A DNA stretch of 64,000 nt from Sphingomonas guangdongensis (GTDB lineage Bacteria > Pseudomonadota > Alphaproteobacteria > Sphingomonadales > Sphingomonadaceae), in NCBI RefSeq assembly GCF_900199185.1, contig NZ_OBMI01000003.1:558001-622000 (forward strand), written 5' to 3'. The number at the start of each line of letters is the position of its first letter. The first letter of the stretch is position 1. Positions 44,900 to 54,095 of the stretch are shown here, in pieces. The notes below the pieces were generated by a model. The model did not search any database and was not told the DNA's origin. It saw nothing but the letters and a program-made list of their open reading frames with translations. Both the position numbers and the translations under genes were made by a program.

Positions 44900-45601
44900 A
44901 TGCCGATCACGAGCGCGATCCTGCTCGCCGCCGGCTATGGTAGCCGGCTGAGCAGCATCGCGCCGTCCAAGCCGCTCTGCCCAGTCGCGGGCGCTTCGCT
45001 CCTCGATCACGCGCTGCAACGGCTCCACCAGGCGGGCATGACCAGAGTGATCGTCGTGCTCGGCCACGAAGCCGGGCGGGTCGAGCTCCACCTCGCGGCC
45101 CGCCCGCGCCCACTCGCGATCGAGACGGTGCGGCTGTCGGACTGGAGTCTGCCAAACGGCGTGTCGGCGTTAGCCGCCGCGCCCCTGCTTGACGGGCCTG
45201 CGCTGCTTGCGATGTGCGACCACCTGGTCGATCCGGCCCTCTACGCGCGGGTCGCACAGGCGGGTGCCGGTGCCGGCCTGACGCTCGGGATCGACCGGCG
45301 GCTCGATCACGCCTGGATCGATCCCGACGACGTGACCCGGGTCGCGACACGGGACGGCGCAATCGTCGCGATCGGCAAGGGCCTTGCGGCGTATGACTGC
45401 TTCGACACCGGGGTCTTCGCGGTCGATCGGCCCTTCTTCGACGTGCTAGGCACCCTTCACGCGCCGTCGATCTCCGATGCAGTGACCGCACTGGCGGTGC
45501 AGGGCTGCGCCCATACAGTGAACTGCAGCGACATCGCCTGGATCGACGTCGACGACCCCCGCTCGCTTGCGCAAGCGGAGGCCTGGCTCGCCGCGGCCTG
45601 A
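44900..45601 (+). CDS. Sugar/inositol-phosphate nucleotidyltransferase (IPCT-like)
   Basis: 233 residues. Nucleotide motif A-I-L-L-A-A-G-Y-G-S-R-L, the S-K-P-L Lys, M-C-D-H (metal Asp) and F-D-T-G-V-F place it among MobA-like/sugar-phosphate nucleotidyltransferases; the similarity to CTP:inositol-1-phosphate cytidylyltransferase is inferred from the immediate neighbours (inositol-phosphate synthase and CDP-alcohol transferase). It would activate inositol phosphate as CDP-inositol. Last gene of the run. Confidence 0.82.
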   Translation: MPITSAILLAAGYGSRLSSIAPSKPLCPVAGASLLDHALQRLHQAGMTRVIVVLGHEAGRVELHLAARPRPLAIETVRLSDWSLPNGVSALAAAPLLDGPALLAMCDHLVDPALYARVAQAGAGAGLTLGIDRRLDHAWIDPDDVTRVATRDGAIVAIGKGLAAYDCFDTGVFAVDRPFFDVLGTLHAPSISDAVTALAVQGCAHTVNCSDIAWIDVDDPRSLAQAEAWLAAA

Positions 45602-45616
45602 GCGGCCGCGCTCCAC

Positions 45617-46342
45617 TCACATGTTGGCGGCGGTTGGCCGCACGATGATCTCGTTCACGTCGACGCCGTCGGGCTGCCCCAGCGCGAAGCGGATCGCGCG
45701 GGCGATCGCATCGGGCGTGAGCGACTTCTGCCGCCAATCCTTCAGCGCAGAGGCAATCGCCGGATCGGTGATGTCGTTGCCGAGCTCGGTCGCGACCACG
45801 CCCGGCGAGATGATCGTCGCACGAACCTCGTCATGCTCCTGGCGCAGACCTTCCGTGATCGCCCACACCGCATATTTGGTCGCGCAGTAGACGGCGCCAC
45901 TCGGCACCACCAGATGCGCGCCGATCGACGCGACGTTGACTACGTGACCACCGCCCTGCGCGACGAATCGCGGCAGAACCGCCGCGATCCCGTTCAGCAC
46001 ACCACGGATGTTGACGTCGATCATGCGGTTCCACTCGTCCTGCTTCAGCGCGGCAAGCGGTGACAGCGGCATGATCCCAGCGTTGTTGACCAGCGCGTCG
46101 ATGCGACCGAACCGCGCCTCCGCAGCAGCGGCGAACGCCGTGAAGCTCGCTGCATCCGTCACGTCGAGCGCCTGCCACGCGACCTCGCCGCCGAGTTCGG
46201 TCGCCAGTGCCTCCAGCCGATCGGTCCGGCGCGCGCCAATGAACAGCCGTGCGCCGGCCTTGGCGAGCTCGCGTACCGTCGCCTCCCCGATCCCGCTCGA
46301 CGCACCGCTGATCAGCACCGTCTTGTTGAGAGAGTCCGTCAT
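45617..46342 (-). CDS. SDR family oxidoreductase
   Basis: 241 residues, classical SDR: T-G-x3-G-I-G in ISGASSGIGEAT, NNAG (LVNNAGIMPL), catalytic Y-x3-K in VYCATKYAVWAI, and a C-terminal N-E-I-I-V-R-P-T. The SADH/serine-dehydrogenase-like group is common in such genomes. Substrate unknown. It is divergent from an AraC regulator with a 158-base gap, so that regulator may control it. Confidence 0.92.
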   Translation of the reverse strand: MTDSLNKTVLISGASSGIGEATVRELAKAGARLFIGARRTDRLEALATELGGEVAWQALDVTDAASFTAFAAAAEARFGRIDALVNNAGIMPLSPLAALKQDEWNRMIDVNIRGVLNGIAAVLPRFVAQGGGHVVNVASIGAHLVVPSGAVYCATKYAVWAITEGLRQEHDEVRATIISPGVVATELGNDITDPAIASALKDWRQKSLTPDAIARAIRFALGQPDGVDVNEIIVRPTAANM

Positions 46343-46500
46343 TCGATTGCTCCTGTGTTCAAGCCTCGCTGGGCTGCGTCGTAGATGGGCGCTGACGCCG
46401 CCGGAGCGTAAGAGCGATTGCCCGAATATCTTGCACGATCCTCCACAGCTGGATGACTGGCGCTTGCCTGCTGCTCGTCCGCCGAGGCACAGCAGCGTCC

Positions 46501-47397
46501 ATGTTCAGCATCGACCACCTCGCCGCGCTCGTCGCCAAGCATGTACCGCGAACGGGGATGAAAGCGACTGCGATCGCCCACGTGTCGCTGTTCCGCGCGG
46601 ATGAGCCGACCACGCCGGTCCCGGCGGTCTATGAGGCGTCGGTTTGCCTGATCGCCCAGGGATCGAAGCATGTCTCGCTCGGGGATCGTACGCTTACCTA
46701 TGATCCGGCGCACTACCTGCTGGTGTCCGTCGATCTCCCGCTTGTCGGGCATGTCACCGTCGCGAGCGCGGACGCGCCCTATCTCTGCTGCAAGATCGAC
46801 ATCGACCAGGCGGTGCTGGCCGATCTGATTCTCGCTGAGAGATCGCGCGCGCCGAGTATCGACCTGCCGCCGCTGGCCGCCTGCCAGCGCGACGACGATC
46901 TGACCGACGCCGCCTGCCGCCTGCTGCGGCTGCTCGACCGGCCGGAGAGCATCGCCGCGCTCGCGCCGCTGATCGAGCGAGAGATCCTCTACCGCCTGCT
47001 GACCGGGCCGCACGGCGCTTCGCTCCGCGCCATGGCGGTGGCCGACAGCCGCCTCAATCAGGTGAGCCGCGCCGTGGCGACGATCCGCGAGCGGTACGAC
47101 CGGCGGCTCCGGATCGACGACATCGCGGCGGCCGCCGGAATGAGCGCTTCATCGCTCCACGAGCACTTCAAGGCCGTGACCCGCCTGACGCCGCTCGAGT
47201 ACCAGAAGCAGCTCCGCCTGCACGAAGCGCGGCGGCTGATGCTCGCGGAGGGGGCGAGTGCCGGCCATGCCGGCTACAGTGTCGGCTACGACAGCGCATC
47301 GCAGTTCACCCGCGAGTACGCGCGCCTATTCGGCGCCCCACCCCGCCGCGACATCGCGCGACTGCAGGAGAGCGGCGGCATAACGACGCCGCTGTGA
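46501..47397 (+). CDS. AraC family transcriptional regulator
   Basis: 298 residues: an AraC_N-type effector-binding half (YEASVCLIAQGSKHVSLGDR, LPLVGHVTVAS) and two C-terminal helix-turn-helix units (RIDDIAAAAGMSASSLHEHF; AGHAGYSVGYDSASQFTREY). It is divergent from the SDR gene, a common regulator-target pair, and its stop is about 18 bases before the tRNA fragment. ATG 46501 preferred over ATG 46453 because the domain begins there. Confidence 0.92.
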   Translation: MFSIDHLAALVAKHVPRTGMKATAIAHVSLFRADEPTTPVPAVYEASVCLIAQGSKHVSLGDRTLTYDPAHYLLVSVDLPLVGHVTVASADAPYLCCKIDIDQAVLADLILAERSRAPSIDLPPLAACQRDDDLTDAACRLLRLLDRPESIAALAPLIEREILYRLLTGPHGASLRAMAVADSRLNQVSRAVATIRERYDRRLRIDDIAAAAGMSASSLHEHFKAVTRLTPLEYQKQLRLHEARRLMLAEGASAGHAGYSVGYDSASQFTREYARLFGAPPRRDIARLQESGGITTPL

Positions 47398-47415
47398 TGA
47401 TTACCGTTGGGAAAG

Positions 47416-47460
47416 TGGCGCGCCCGGAACGATTCGAACGTCCGACCCTCAGATTCGTAG
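47416..47460 (-). other. 3' part of a tRNA-Arg gene (putative att site, displaced)
   Basis: Read on the minus strand, this holds the anticodon loop CTACGAA (anticodon ACG, Arg), the 3' side of the anticodon stem, a variable region, a T-arm of GGACG/CGTTC around TTCGAAT, the 3' acceptor strand CGGGCGC, G73 and CCA. The 5' half is absent: the next bases (47461 on) do not fold with it. A break in the anticodon loop is the usual crossover place of P4-type integrases, and the integrase gene lies on the broken side. Confidence 0.7.
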
Positions 47461-47620
47461 CGCGATAAGGCGCCTTCCAGCGACGTCCCAGAACGTCTCT
47501 TTCTGGTGCGAATACAACAACTTGAACGTTCCGTGCGTTCCCTGTATGTTCTAGGGTATCAGCACCCATTTGTTACCTAAGGTAACGGCATGGTGGCCGG
47601 AACGAACCAGGATCATAGCT

Positions 47621-48850
47621 ATGCCCAGCAAAGCTGTAGGTCTCACGGATGCCAAGATCCGCGGCCTTTCCCCGCCCTCTACCGGCCAAGTGGAACTGCT
47701 CGATCAACTCGTTGGCGGACTTCGTGTCCGGGTCGGCGCGTCCGGAGGCAAAACCTTCATCCTGCGCAAGCGCGTTGGAGGCTCTGTTCGGAACGTTACC
47801 TTAGGCCGCTTCTCGGATGCGTTCACGCTGGCCGACGCCCGCAAGAAGGCTCGATCGTTGCTGATCGATCTTGAATCCGGAAAGGGTTTGCCCCAGCCGA
47901 CCAGTAGCGCCGGTGGCGCTGTCGGACGCCTCACCTTCTCCGTACTCTGGGGGCAATACCTCGAGCGTGCTGTACGGGGTAAAAAGAAGAGCGCCTCTGA
48001 GATTGAACGCATCGGAAAGAAGTTCATCCTCCCACGTTTTGGCGATCGGCTTGCCGACACGATCACCCGCTCGGAGGTGACCGCGCTGGTCGAAGACGTC
48101 ACCTACCGAGACGCGAACAACCCGACGCCAAGAGCGGGGTTGGGAGTGCACCAACAGCTGAGCTCATTCTTCACCTGGGCCATGCCGAAGCTGGAAAAGC
48201 TACCAGCCAACCCCTGTCGCGATGCGGGTCGCCCTGCCCTGCCAAAGGCTCGGGACCGCTTCCTCTCAGATGCAGAAATCCGGGTTTTCTGGCAGGCGTG
48301 CGACGCTATGGGATGGCCGTTCGGACCTGGCTTCAAGCTGCTCCTCTTAACCGGTCAACGTCGCGGAGAGGTGTTCGACGCAGCTCGTTCCGAGTTTGAC
48401 GGCGACACCTGGGTCATCCCAGCCGCTCGAGCAAAGAACGGCAAAGCTCACATCGTGCCGCTTACCAAAGCCGCCAAGGCATTGATCGAAGACCTTCCGG
48501 TGATGGATGGCTCGAGCAAGCTCTTTCCCGTCGCAGGTAATCCCGACGCTTCGGTCAACGGCTTCAGCAAAGGGCATCCGCGCCTCCTCCGGGAGATGGC
48601 CAAGATCATGAAGGTAGACGCGGTGAATCACTTCATCCTGCATGATCTGCGACGCACGGTCGCAACAGGCATGCAGCGCCTAGGAGTACCGATGCCCGTT
48701 ACCGAAGCCGTGCTAAACCATATCAGCGGCTCTCGATCAGGTATCGCCGGCGTCTACCAACGCTACGATTACCAGCGGGAGAAACGAGAGGCGCTGGAGG
48801 GCTGGACTGGCGAGCTCGAGCGGATTGTGGGCGGGTTAACGCCGACTTAA
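47621..48850 (+). CDS. int: Tyrosine-type site-specific integrase (P4-like)
   Basis: 409 residues. N-terminal DUF4102-type arm-binding domain (LTDAKIRGLSPPSTGQ), SAM-like core-binding domain, and a catalytic domain with Arg in LLTGQRRGEVF, the H-x-x-R box in ILHDLRRTVAT, and the nucleophile Tyr in IAGVYQRYDY. It recombines the element with a tRNA gene. ATG 47621 chosen by domain start. It lies 160 bases from the broken tRNA end and codes toward the element interior. Confidence 0.92.
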   Translation: MPSKAVGLTDAKIRGLSPPSTGQVELLDQLVGGLRVRVGASGGKTFILRKRVGGSVRNVTLGRFSDAFTLADARKKARSLLIDLESGKGLPQPTSSAGGAVGRLTFSVLWGQYLERAVRGKKKSASEIERIGKKFILPRFGDRLADTITRSEVTALVEDVTYRDANNPTPRAGLGVHQQLSSFFTWAMPKLEKLPANPCRDAGRPALPKARDRFLSDAEIRVFWQACDAMGWPFGPGFKLLLLTGQRRGEVFDAARSEFDGDTWVIPAARAKNGKAHIVPLTKAAKALIEDLPVMDGSSKLFPVAGNPDASVNGFSKGHPRLLREMAKIMKVDAVNHFILHDLRRTVATGMQRLGVPMPVTEAVLNHISGSRSGIAGVYQRYDYQREKREALEGWTGELERIVGGLTPT

Positions 48851-49060
48851 CCTCGCGACTCTGTACTTGAAGCTGCTGACCGCCAGTCCTCAACCAACCG
48901 AAATCGATAGCATTGATTATGTAAAATCTGGTCGTGGTTTACGCTGTTAATTGGCCTCGCTTGGCTTCGAGCTGGGTCGAGTGAGCCAGCGCGGCGAGAG
49001 CTTCATCACTTCGCAAGCATCGGAAATAGTCAATTCTTTTAGGCAGTTCAGTTGTGAGAC
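48851..49060. other. Gap between integrase and arsH, no gene seen
   Basis: About 210 bases, distinctly more A/T-rich around 48900-48950 than the surroundings. No open frame with family similarity or ribosome site. Possibly holds integrase-binding or regulatory sites. Confidence 0.35.
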
Positions 49061-49801
49061 CTACGGCGCAATCGCGATGCTGGACAGGTCCATCGCAGTA
49101 TTGATCGGCACCCCGGCTTCCTTTCGCTCTGAATAGCGATCGACCAGTTGCACAGTATGCGCGCGCAGCAGCACCGTGAACCGCACCAGCTCCTCCATCA
49201 CATCGACGATCCGGTCATAGTAGCTCGATGGCTTCATCCGTCCGTCGTCATCGAACTCATTGAACGCCTTGGCGACGCTCGACTGGTTCGGGATCGTCAC
49301 CATCCGCATCCAGCGACCCAGCACGCGCAGCGTGTTGACGCTGTTGAACGACTGCGATCCGGCCGACACCTGCATGACCGCGAGCGTCCGCCCCTGCGTC
49401 GGGCGCATCCCGCCCATCGACAGCGGCAGATGGTCGATCTGCAATTTCATGATGCCGGTGATCTGCCCGTGACGTTCCGGGCTGCACCACACCTGACCCT
49501 CCGACCATAGAGACAGCTCGCGCAGCTCATGGACGGCCGGATGGTCGTCGCCGGCATGTTGGTCGGGCAGCGGCAGGGCCGATGGATCGAAGATGCGCGT
49601 CTCGCAGCCGAAGAACCGGAGCAGGCGCGCCGCTTCCTCGACACACAGCCGGGAGAAGGACCGTTCGCGCAGCGAACCATAGAGCAGAAGGATACGCGGC
49701 GCGGAATCGAGCGGGCCAAGCCCCAGCGCCGGCCGCTGGATGGCATAGGCGGGATCGAGTGCCGGCAGGGTATCGGGATCGGCAAGCGTGCGGAGCGGCA
49801 T
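49061..49801 (-). CDS. arsH: ArsH NADPH-dependent FMN reductase (organoarsenical oxidase)
   Basis: 246 residues, flavodoxin-like fold: [14 protein letters not shown] (FMN phosphate loop), [15 protein letters not shown], and [15 protein letters not shown]. ArsH oxidises trivalent methylarsenicals or reduces other electron acceptors, conferring resistance. It ends the ars operon; its ATG overlaps the stop of the acetyltransferase gene (TGATG), so translation is coupled. Confidence 0.93.
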   Translation of the reverse strand: MPLRTLADPDTLPALDPAYAIQRPALGLGPLDSAPRILLLYGSLRERSFSRLCVEEAARLLRFFGCETRIFDPSALPLPDQHAGDDHPAVHELRELSLWSEGQVWCSPERHGQITGIMKLQIDHLPLSMGGMRPTQGRTLAVMQVSAGSQSFNSVNTLRVLGRWMRMVTIPNQSSVAKAFNEFDDDGRMKPSSYYDRIVDVMEELVRFTVLLRAHTVQLVDRYSERKEAGVPINTAMDLSSIAIAP

Positions 49802-50232
49802 CAGAGAGCTTTCACGAGATAGGCGGCCGACGCCGGGCATAGCGCGGTAAACTCGCGCGATGCGGCGACGGCCGGGGGAGCAGCGCCGCGATCTGCGTCG
49901 GCATAGCCAAGCGCCCGGAAGAATGGCGCGGCCGTCGTCGTCAGCAGATGGAGGCGACGCACCCCGAAGTCGCGCGCCTGTCGTTCGAGGGTGGCGACCA
50001 ACGCCCGCCCCAGGCCATGCCCGCGGCGATCGGCAAGGATGACGATCGAGCGGAGCAGGCGGTCAGCCCCTTCCCCCTCCAGGCCGCCATAGCCGACGAG
50101 GCTATCGGCCTCGAACCGGAAGAACAGGCGGCCAGGGTCGGCGAGGTCGGCGCTCGGTAGGCTCGCAGCGTTGAGGAACCATGCCAACCCGGCCAGCTCG
50201 GCGGGTTCGAGTGTCGTGATGGTCAGTCCCAT
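49801..50232 (-). CDS. GNAT acetyltransferase of the ars operon (ArsN2-like)
   Basis: 143 residues. GNAT motif [14 protein letters not shown], then [17 protein letters not shown]. Small GNAT proteins inside ars operons (ArsN2-type) are annotated as arsenic-resistance acetyltransferases; ArsN1 modifies phosphinothricin-like arsenicals, and ArsN2's substrate is less certain. It overlaps the stop/start codons of both neighbours. Name by context and motif. Confidence 0.78.
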   Translation of the reverse strand: MGLTITTLEPAELAGLAWFLNAASLPSADLADPGRLFFRFEADSLVGYGGLEGEGADRLLRSIVILADRRGHGLGRALVATLERQARDFGVRRLHLLTTTAAPFFRALGYADADRGAAPPAVAASREFTALCPASAAYLVKAL

Positions 50233-51518
50233 CACGCGAGGCTGATCCGGATCGCGAGCGCCGCGAGCGTGATGAGCAACACCGGCACGGTGAGCGTGAC
50301 GCCAACACGGAAGTAATAGCCCCATCCGATCCGCACGCCCTTCTGTCCAAGGACGTGGAGCCACAGCAGCGTCGCGAGCGAACCGATCGGCGTCAGCTTG
50401 GGGCCGAGATCGCAGCCGATCACGTTGGCGTAGATCATCGCTTCCCTGATCGCGCCCGTGGCGTGGGTGGCGTCGATCGAGAGCGCGCCTACCAGCACGG
50501 TCGGCATGTTGTTCATCACCGACGACAGGACGGCCGCGATCACGCCCGTACCCAGCGCCGCGCCCCACACGCCCCCTTGCGCCGTGCGATCGAGCAGCGC
50601 CGCCAGATGATCGGTCAGGCCGGCGTTCCGCAGGCCGTAGACGACGAGATACATGCCGAGCGAGAAGATCACGACCTGCCAGGGTGCGCCGCGCAGCACC
50701 TTGGCCGTTGAGATCACCTGGCCCCGCCCCGCGATCACCAGCAGCAGGATCGCGCCGGCAGCGGCCACGGCGCTGACCGGCACGCCGAGCGGTTCGAGCA
50801 GGAAGAAGCCGGCGAGCAGCAGCGCGAGAACGATCCATCCGGCGCGGAAGGTCGCGGCATCGCGGATCGCGTCGCGCGGCGCGCGCAGCGCTCCCACGTC
50901 ATAGTCGGTCGGTATGTCGCGCCGGAAGAACAGCAGCAGCGCGCCCAGCGTCGCGGCGATCGACACGAGGTCGACCGGTACCATCACGGCCGCGTATTCG
51001 CCGAACCCGATCTTGAAGAAATCGGCCGACACGATGTTGACGAGGTTCGACACGACCAGCGGCAGGCTGGCGGTGTCGGCGATGAACCCGGCGGCCATGA
51101 CGAACGCCAGCGTCGCCTTGTCCTTGAAGCCGAGCGCCCGCAGCATGGCGATGACGATCGGCGTCAGGATCAGCGCCGCGCCGTCGTTGGCGAACAGCGC
51201 GGATACCGCCGCGCCGAGCAGCACGATCAGGACGAACAGCCGACGACCATGCCCCCGGCCCCAGCGGGCGACGTGGAGCGCGGCCCATTCGAAGAACCCG
51301 GCTTCATCGAGCAGCAGGCTGATGACGATGATCGCGACGAACGCAGCGGTCGCATTCCAGACGATGCCCCACACCACCGGCACGTCGGACAGCGTGACCA
51401 CCCCCGCGAGCAGCGCCACGACGGCCCCGCCCATCGCGCTCCACCCGATGCCGAGTCCCTTGGGTTGCCAGATGACGAGCGCGATCGTCGCGACGAAGAT
51501 CAGGACGGCAAGGAGCAT
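50232..51518 (-). CDS. arsB: ArsB-type arsenite efflux permease
   Basis: 428 residues with about 11-12 membrane helices of the ion-transporter (ArsB/NhaD) superfamily. The motif [16 protein letters not shown], its internal counterpart S-S-V-M-N-N-M-P-T, and [19 protein letters not shown] mark it. It exports arsenite or antimonite driven by the proton gradient. Its ATG overlaps the arsC stop, and its stop overlaps the next ATG. Confidence 0.9.
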   Translation of the reverse strand: MLLAVLIFVATIALVIWQPKGLGIGWSAMGGAVVALLAGVVTLSDVPVVWGIVWNATAAFVAIIVISLLLDEAGFFEWAALHVARWGRGHGRRLFVLIVLLGAAVSALFANDGAALILTPIVIAMLRALGFKDKATLAFVMAAGFIADTASLPLVVSNLVNIVSADFFKIGFGEYAAVMVPVDLVSIAATLGALLLFFRRDIPTDYDVGALRAPRDAIRDAATFRAGWIVLALLLAGFFLLEPLGVPVSAVAAAGAILLLVIAGRGQVISTAKVLRGAPWQVVIFSLGMYLVVYGLRNAGLTDHLAALLDRTAQGGVWGAALGTGVIAAVLSSVMNNMPTVLVGALSIDATHATGAIREAMIYANVIGCDLGPKLTPIGSLATLLWLHVLGQKGVRIGWGYYFRVGVTLTVPVLLITLAALAIRISLA

Positions 51519-51946
51519 CAGGCGACGCGCTGGCCCGAAGCATCGACCACCTTCTCCCCGTCTTCCTTCGCGAACGCGCCGAGCTGATCGCTTGGCAGCA
51601 GATCAAGCACGGCATCGGACGGCCGACAGAGCTTCACGCCGAGCGGCGAGACAACCAGCGGCCGGTTGATGAGGATCGGATGCGCCATCATCGCATCCAC
51701 CAGCGCGTCGTCGGACAGCGACGTGTCGCCCAGGCCCAAATCGGCATAGGGCGTCCCCTTCTCGCGCAGCAGCTCACGCGGCCTCATGCCGGCGCGGTCG
51801 ATCAACTCGACTAGCAGCGCGCGTGCGGGTGGGGTTTTCAGATATTCGACCACATGCGGCTCGATGCCGGCATTGCGGATCATCGCCAGCGTGTTGCGCG
51901 ACGTGCCGCACTCGGGGTTGTGATAGATGACGATATCGACGGCCAC
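51518..51946 (-). CDS. arsC: Glutaredoxin-coupled arsenate reductase ArsC
   Basis: 142 residues. The ArsC1 (thioredoxin-fold) catalytic motif is [13 protein letters not shown] with the reactive Cys, and the conserved R-P-L-V-V (near residue 95) and L-C-R-P (second Arg) follow. Reduces arsenate to arsenite for export by ArsB. GTG 51946 is the likely start; the open frame continues upstream over the arsR end. Second gene of the operon. Confidence 0.92.
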   Translation of the reverse strand: MAVDIVIYHNPECGTSRNTLAMIRNAGIEPHVVEYLKTPPARALLVELIDRAGMRPRELLREKGTPYADLGLGDTSLSDDALVDAMMAHPILINRPLVVSPLGVKLCRPSDAVLDLLPSDQLGAFAKEDGEKVVDASGQRVA

Positions 51947-51957
51947 GGGATGTCCTT

Positions 51958-52290
51958 TCAGCAGCAGGGGGCGAGTTCGGCGACGAGCGGCGCGCACAGC
52001 TCCGCATTGCCGGCGCAGCAATCCTTGACGAGGAACAGCGTCAGCGCGCGCAGGCCGTCCAGATCGGCACGGTAGATGATCGAGCGGCTATGCCGTTCGG
52101 AGCGGACCAGACCCGCACGGGCGAGGATTCCGAGATGCGCCGACATGGTGTTCTGCGGCACGTCGAGCTGGCGGGCGATATCGCCTGCGGCCATGCCGTC
52201 CGGTTCGTGCCGCACCAGCAGGCGGAACACGTCGAGGCGGGTGCCCTGTGCGAGTGCGCCCAGCGCAGTGATAGCCGAGTCGTTTTCCAT
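51958..52290 (-). CDS. arsR: ArsR/SmtB family transcriptional repressor
   Basis: 110 residues, winged helix: G-T-R-L-D-V-F-R-L-L-V, recognition helix V-P-Q-N-T-M-S-A-H-L-G-I-L, and wing V-R-S-E-R-H-S-R-S-I-I-Y. Metal-sensing Cys pairs are in the C-terminal half (K-D-C-C-A-G-N-A-E-L-C and the terminal C-C) rather than in the recognition-helix CVC of the E. coli protein. It probably represses the ars operon through the palindrome overlapping its start. Confidence 0.92.
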   Translation of the reverse strand: MENDSAITALGALAQGTRLDVFRLLVRHEPDGMAAGDIARQLDVPQNTMSAHLGILARAGLVRSERHSRSIIYRADLDGLRALTLFLVKDCCAGNAELCAPLVAELAPCC

Positions 52291-52314
52291 ATATCCAGCA
52301 TAGCGGATATATGG
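52287..52314 (-). promoter_or_regulatory. Probable ArsR operator upstream of arsR
   Basis: Perfect 10-base inverted repeat CCATATATCC, 8-base spacer, GGATATATGG. It overlaps the arsR start codon (52288-52290). Dyads of ATA-rich type are typical ArsR/SmtB targets and would let ArsR shut down its own operon. Binding is inferred, not shown. Confidence 0.7.
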
Positions 52315-52368
52315 CGTTGGTCTAGTGTGCGTTGCCTCTCAACATTGCGGGAGACCTGCGCTGATGGC

Positions 52369-52719
52369 CTATAACCGCAGGCCGAGGCGTGGACCAAGGC
52401 ATACCAGGCCGAGATAGAGCAGGATGGTAAGGAGGCACCCCGCGCCCAGCGCTAGCCAGAATGGTACGTTGCGCCCGAGCAACGCGGGGATCAGCAGGAA
52501 CATCGGTAACGATGGCAGCACGAACCAGAAAGTCGCCCCGGCGTGAGACGCCATCAGCACCCGATCTTGGGTGTCGCGCCACAGCCAGATCATTCCCAGC
52601 ACAGAGACTAACGGCAACGATGCGACAAGTGCGCCGACGCCGGGACTGCGCTTGGCGATCTCCGAAACCGCCGCGATAATCGCACCGGAGATCATTGCCT
52701 TGATGACGACATAGAGCAT
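52369..52719 (-). CDS. DUF3147 family small membrane protein
   Basis: 116 residues with four hydrophobic helices (KAMISGAIIAAVSEIAKR, VGALVASLPLVSVLGMIW, FWFVLPSLPMFLLIPALLG, FWLALGAGCLLTILLYLG). Matches DUF3147, which often accompanies metal-resistance genes in mobile elements; function unknown. It lies between the CDF exporter and arsR on the same strand. Confidence 0.8.
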   Translation of the reverse strand: MLYVVIKAMISGAIIAAVSEIAKRSPGVGALVASLPLVSVLGMIWLWRDTQDRVLMASHAGATFWFVLPSLPMFLLIPALLGRNVPFWLALGAGCLLTILLYLGLVCLGPRLGLRL

Positions 52720-52749
52720 ACCGGTTGTGACTTTCGATCGCCGAGATGG

Positions 52750-53667
52750 CTAGCGATGAAGGTGCTGGTCATCCTCACAGGCTTGCGATGGCGCTTCGGT
52801 CTGGATCGTCGAATGTTCGATCCCGAACCTCTCGTCGAGTGTTCTGGTCACTGCAACCCTGACGCTATCGGGATCGACGCCCTCGCCGAGCGTCACATGG
52901 GCGGTGCAATTGATCTCGTCCGAAGCCATCGACCAGACGTGCAGGTCATGAACGCCGGCGACACCCGGAATGGCGGCGATCGTTGAACGGATCTCCGGCA
53001 GCTTCAACCCGCCGGGGACACCTTCCAGCAGCACGTTGATCGTTCCCTTGAGCAGAACCCAGGTGCGCGGCAGCACCCACAGGCCGATGCCGATGGCGAT
53101 GACTGGATCGACCCACGTCCAGCCCGTGAACCGTATCGCGAGGGCACCAAGGATGACGCCGACCGAGCCGATCATGTCGGCCCATACTTCCAGGTAGGCG
53201 CCTTTGACGTTGAAGCTTTCGTCCTTGCCGGCGGTCAGCAGACGCATCGATACGAAGTTCACGACGAGGCCAATGACCGCGACGATCAACATGCCGGTCG
53301 ACTGAATCGACTGCGGCTCGCGGAAGCGCTGGATCGCCTCGTAAAGGATATACATGGCGACGACGAACAGCAGGATCGCATTGAAGGTCGCGGCGAGGAT
53401 TTCCAGTCGTTTGTAGCCGAACGTCCGCTTGTCGTCGGCAGCCTTCTTGCCGAGATGGATCGCCATCAACGCGATGACCAGACCGGCGACGTCGGTCATC
53501 ATATGGGCTGCGTCGGACAGCAGCGCGAGGCTGTTGAACACGAAGGCGCCGACCACCTCTGCCACGAGATAGGTCGCCGTCAGGGCAAGCGCCCATCTGA
53601 GCATCTTGGCGTTGGCGCCGGCCGTATGGTCGTGGCTGTGCCCGGCTTCGCCGTGATCGTGTGCCAT
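52750..53667 (-). CDS. Cation diffusion facilitator (CzcD-like metal exporter)
   Basis: 305 residues: His-rich N-terminus (MAHDHGEAGHSHDH), six membrane helices, transport-site H-x3-D and D-x3-D patterns (SDAAHMMTDV; EVWADMIGS), and a C-terminal cytoplasmic domain with H-D-L-H-V-W. It exports Zn, Co or Cd in exchange for protons. Its ATG overlaps the stop of the DUF305 reading frame (TAATG). Confidence 0.93.
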   Translation of the reverse strand: MAHDHGEAGHSHDHTAGANAKMLRWALALTATYLVAEVVGAFVFNSLALLSDAAHMMTDVAGLVIALMAIHLGKKAADDKRTFGYKRLEILAATFNAILLFVVAMYILYEAIQRFREPQSIQSTGMLIVAVIGLVVNFVSMRLLTAGKDESFNVKGAYLEVWADMIGSVGVILGALAIRFTGWTWVDPVIAIGIGLWVLPRTWVLLKGTINVLLEGVPGGLKLPEIRSTIAAIPGVAGVHDLHVWSMASDEINCTAHVTLGEGVDPDSVRVAVTRTLDERFGIEHSTIQTEAPSQACEDDQHLHR

Positions 53668-54036
53668 TATCGCGTCCCCTTCTTTGTGGCTTGCCGTTCG
53701 GCGAGCCAGGCCTGCATCTTCACGATTTCGGCCTGTTGGGTCCGGATCACCTCCTCCGCCATCGCGCGCACCTTCGGATCGGTGCCGTTGGCAAGCTCGG
53801 CGCGAGCCATATCGACCGCACCTTCATGGTGCGGGATCATGCCCCGAAGGAAGTCGGTATCAGGATCGCCGGTCGACGGCATCGCCATGCCGGCCGTGCC
53901 GTGCGCTCGATCCGTGGATGGCATCGGTCGCACCGGACTCGTTCGATCCGAACTGGCCCGCCGGCTTGCCGCCGGAACACGCAGACAGGGCAATCGCAGC
54001 GGCCAGAAAGGACCATCGCGCCGTGGTGATCGACAT
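53667..54036 (-). pseudogene. DUF305 (CopM-like) metal-binding protein, frameshifted
   Basis: The N-terminal part begins at ATG 54036 with a GGAG ribosome site and a lipobox-like A-L-S-A-C-S; the C-terminal DUF305 domain ([19 protein letters not shown]) is in another frame ending at 53667. The two frames overlap around 53870-53940, so one indel separates them. Either an authentic pseudogene or a sequencing error; an internal start (M-P-S-T-D) could still express the domain without export. DUF305 proteins bind Cu/Ag in the periplasm. Confidence 0.7.
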
Positions 54037-54095
54037 TTTCTTCTCCTTACGGGATGGATCGCGGCGCACATCGACACCGCTCAAGGTCAGGCCGG

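Noticed and set aside
48951..49136. Plus-strand open frame after the integrase considered as an excisionase
   Set aside because: It overlaps the arsH end in antisense, and shows no helix-turn-helix pattern or ribosome site.
49801..50838. 345-residue minus-strand open frame
   Set aside because: Only the part from 50232 down is a real acetyltransferase; the rest is arsB read in the wrong frame.
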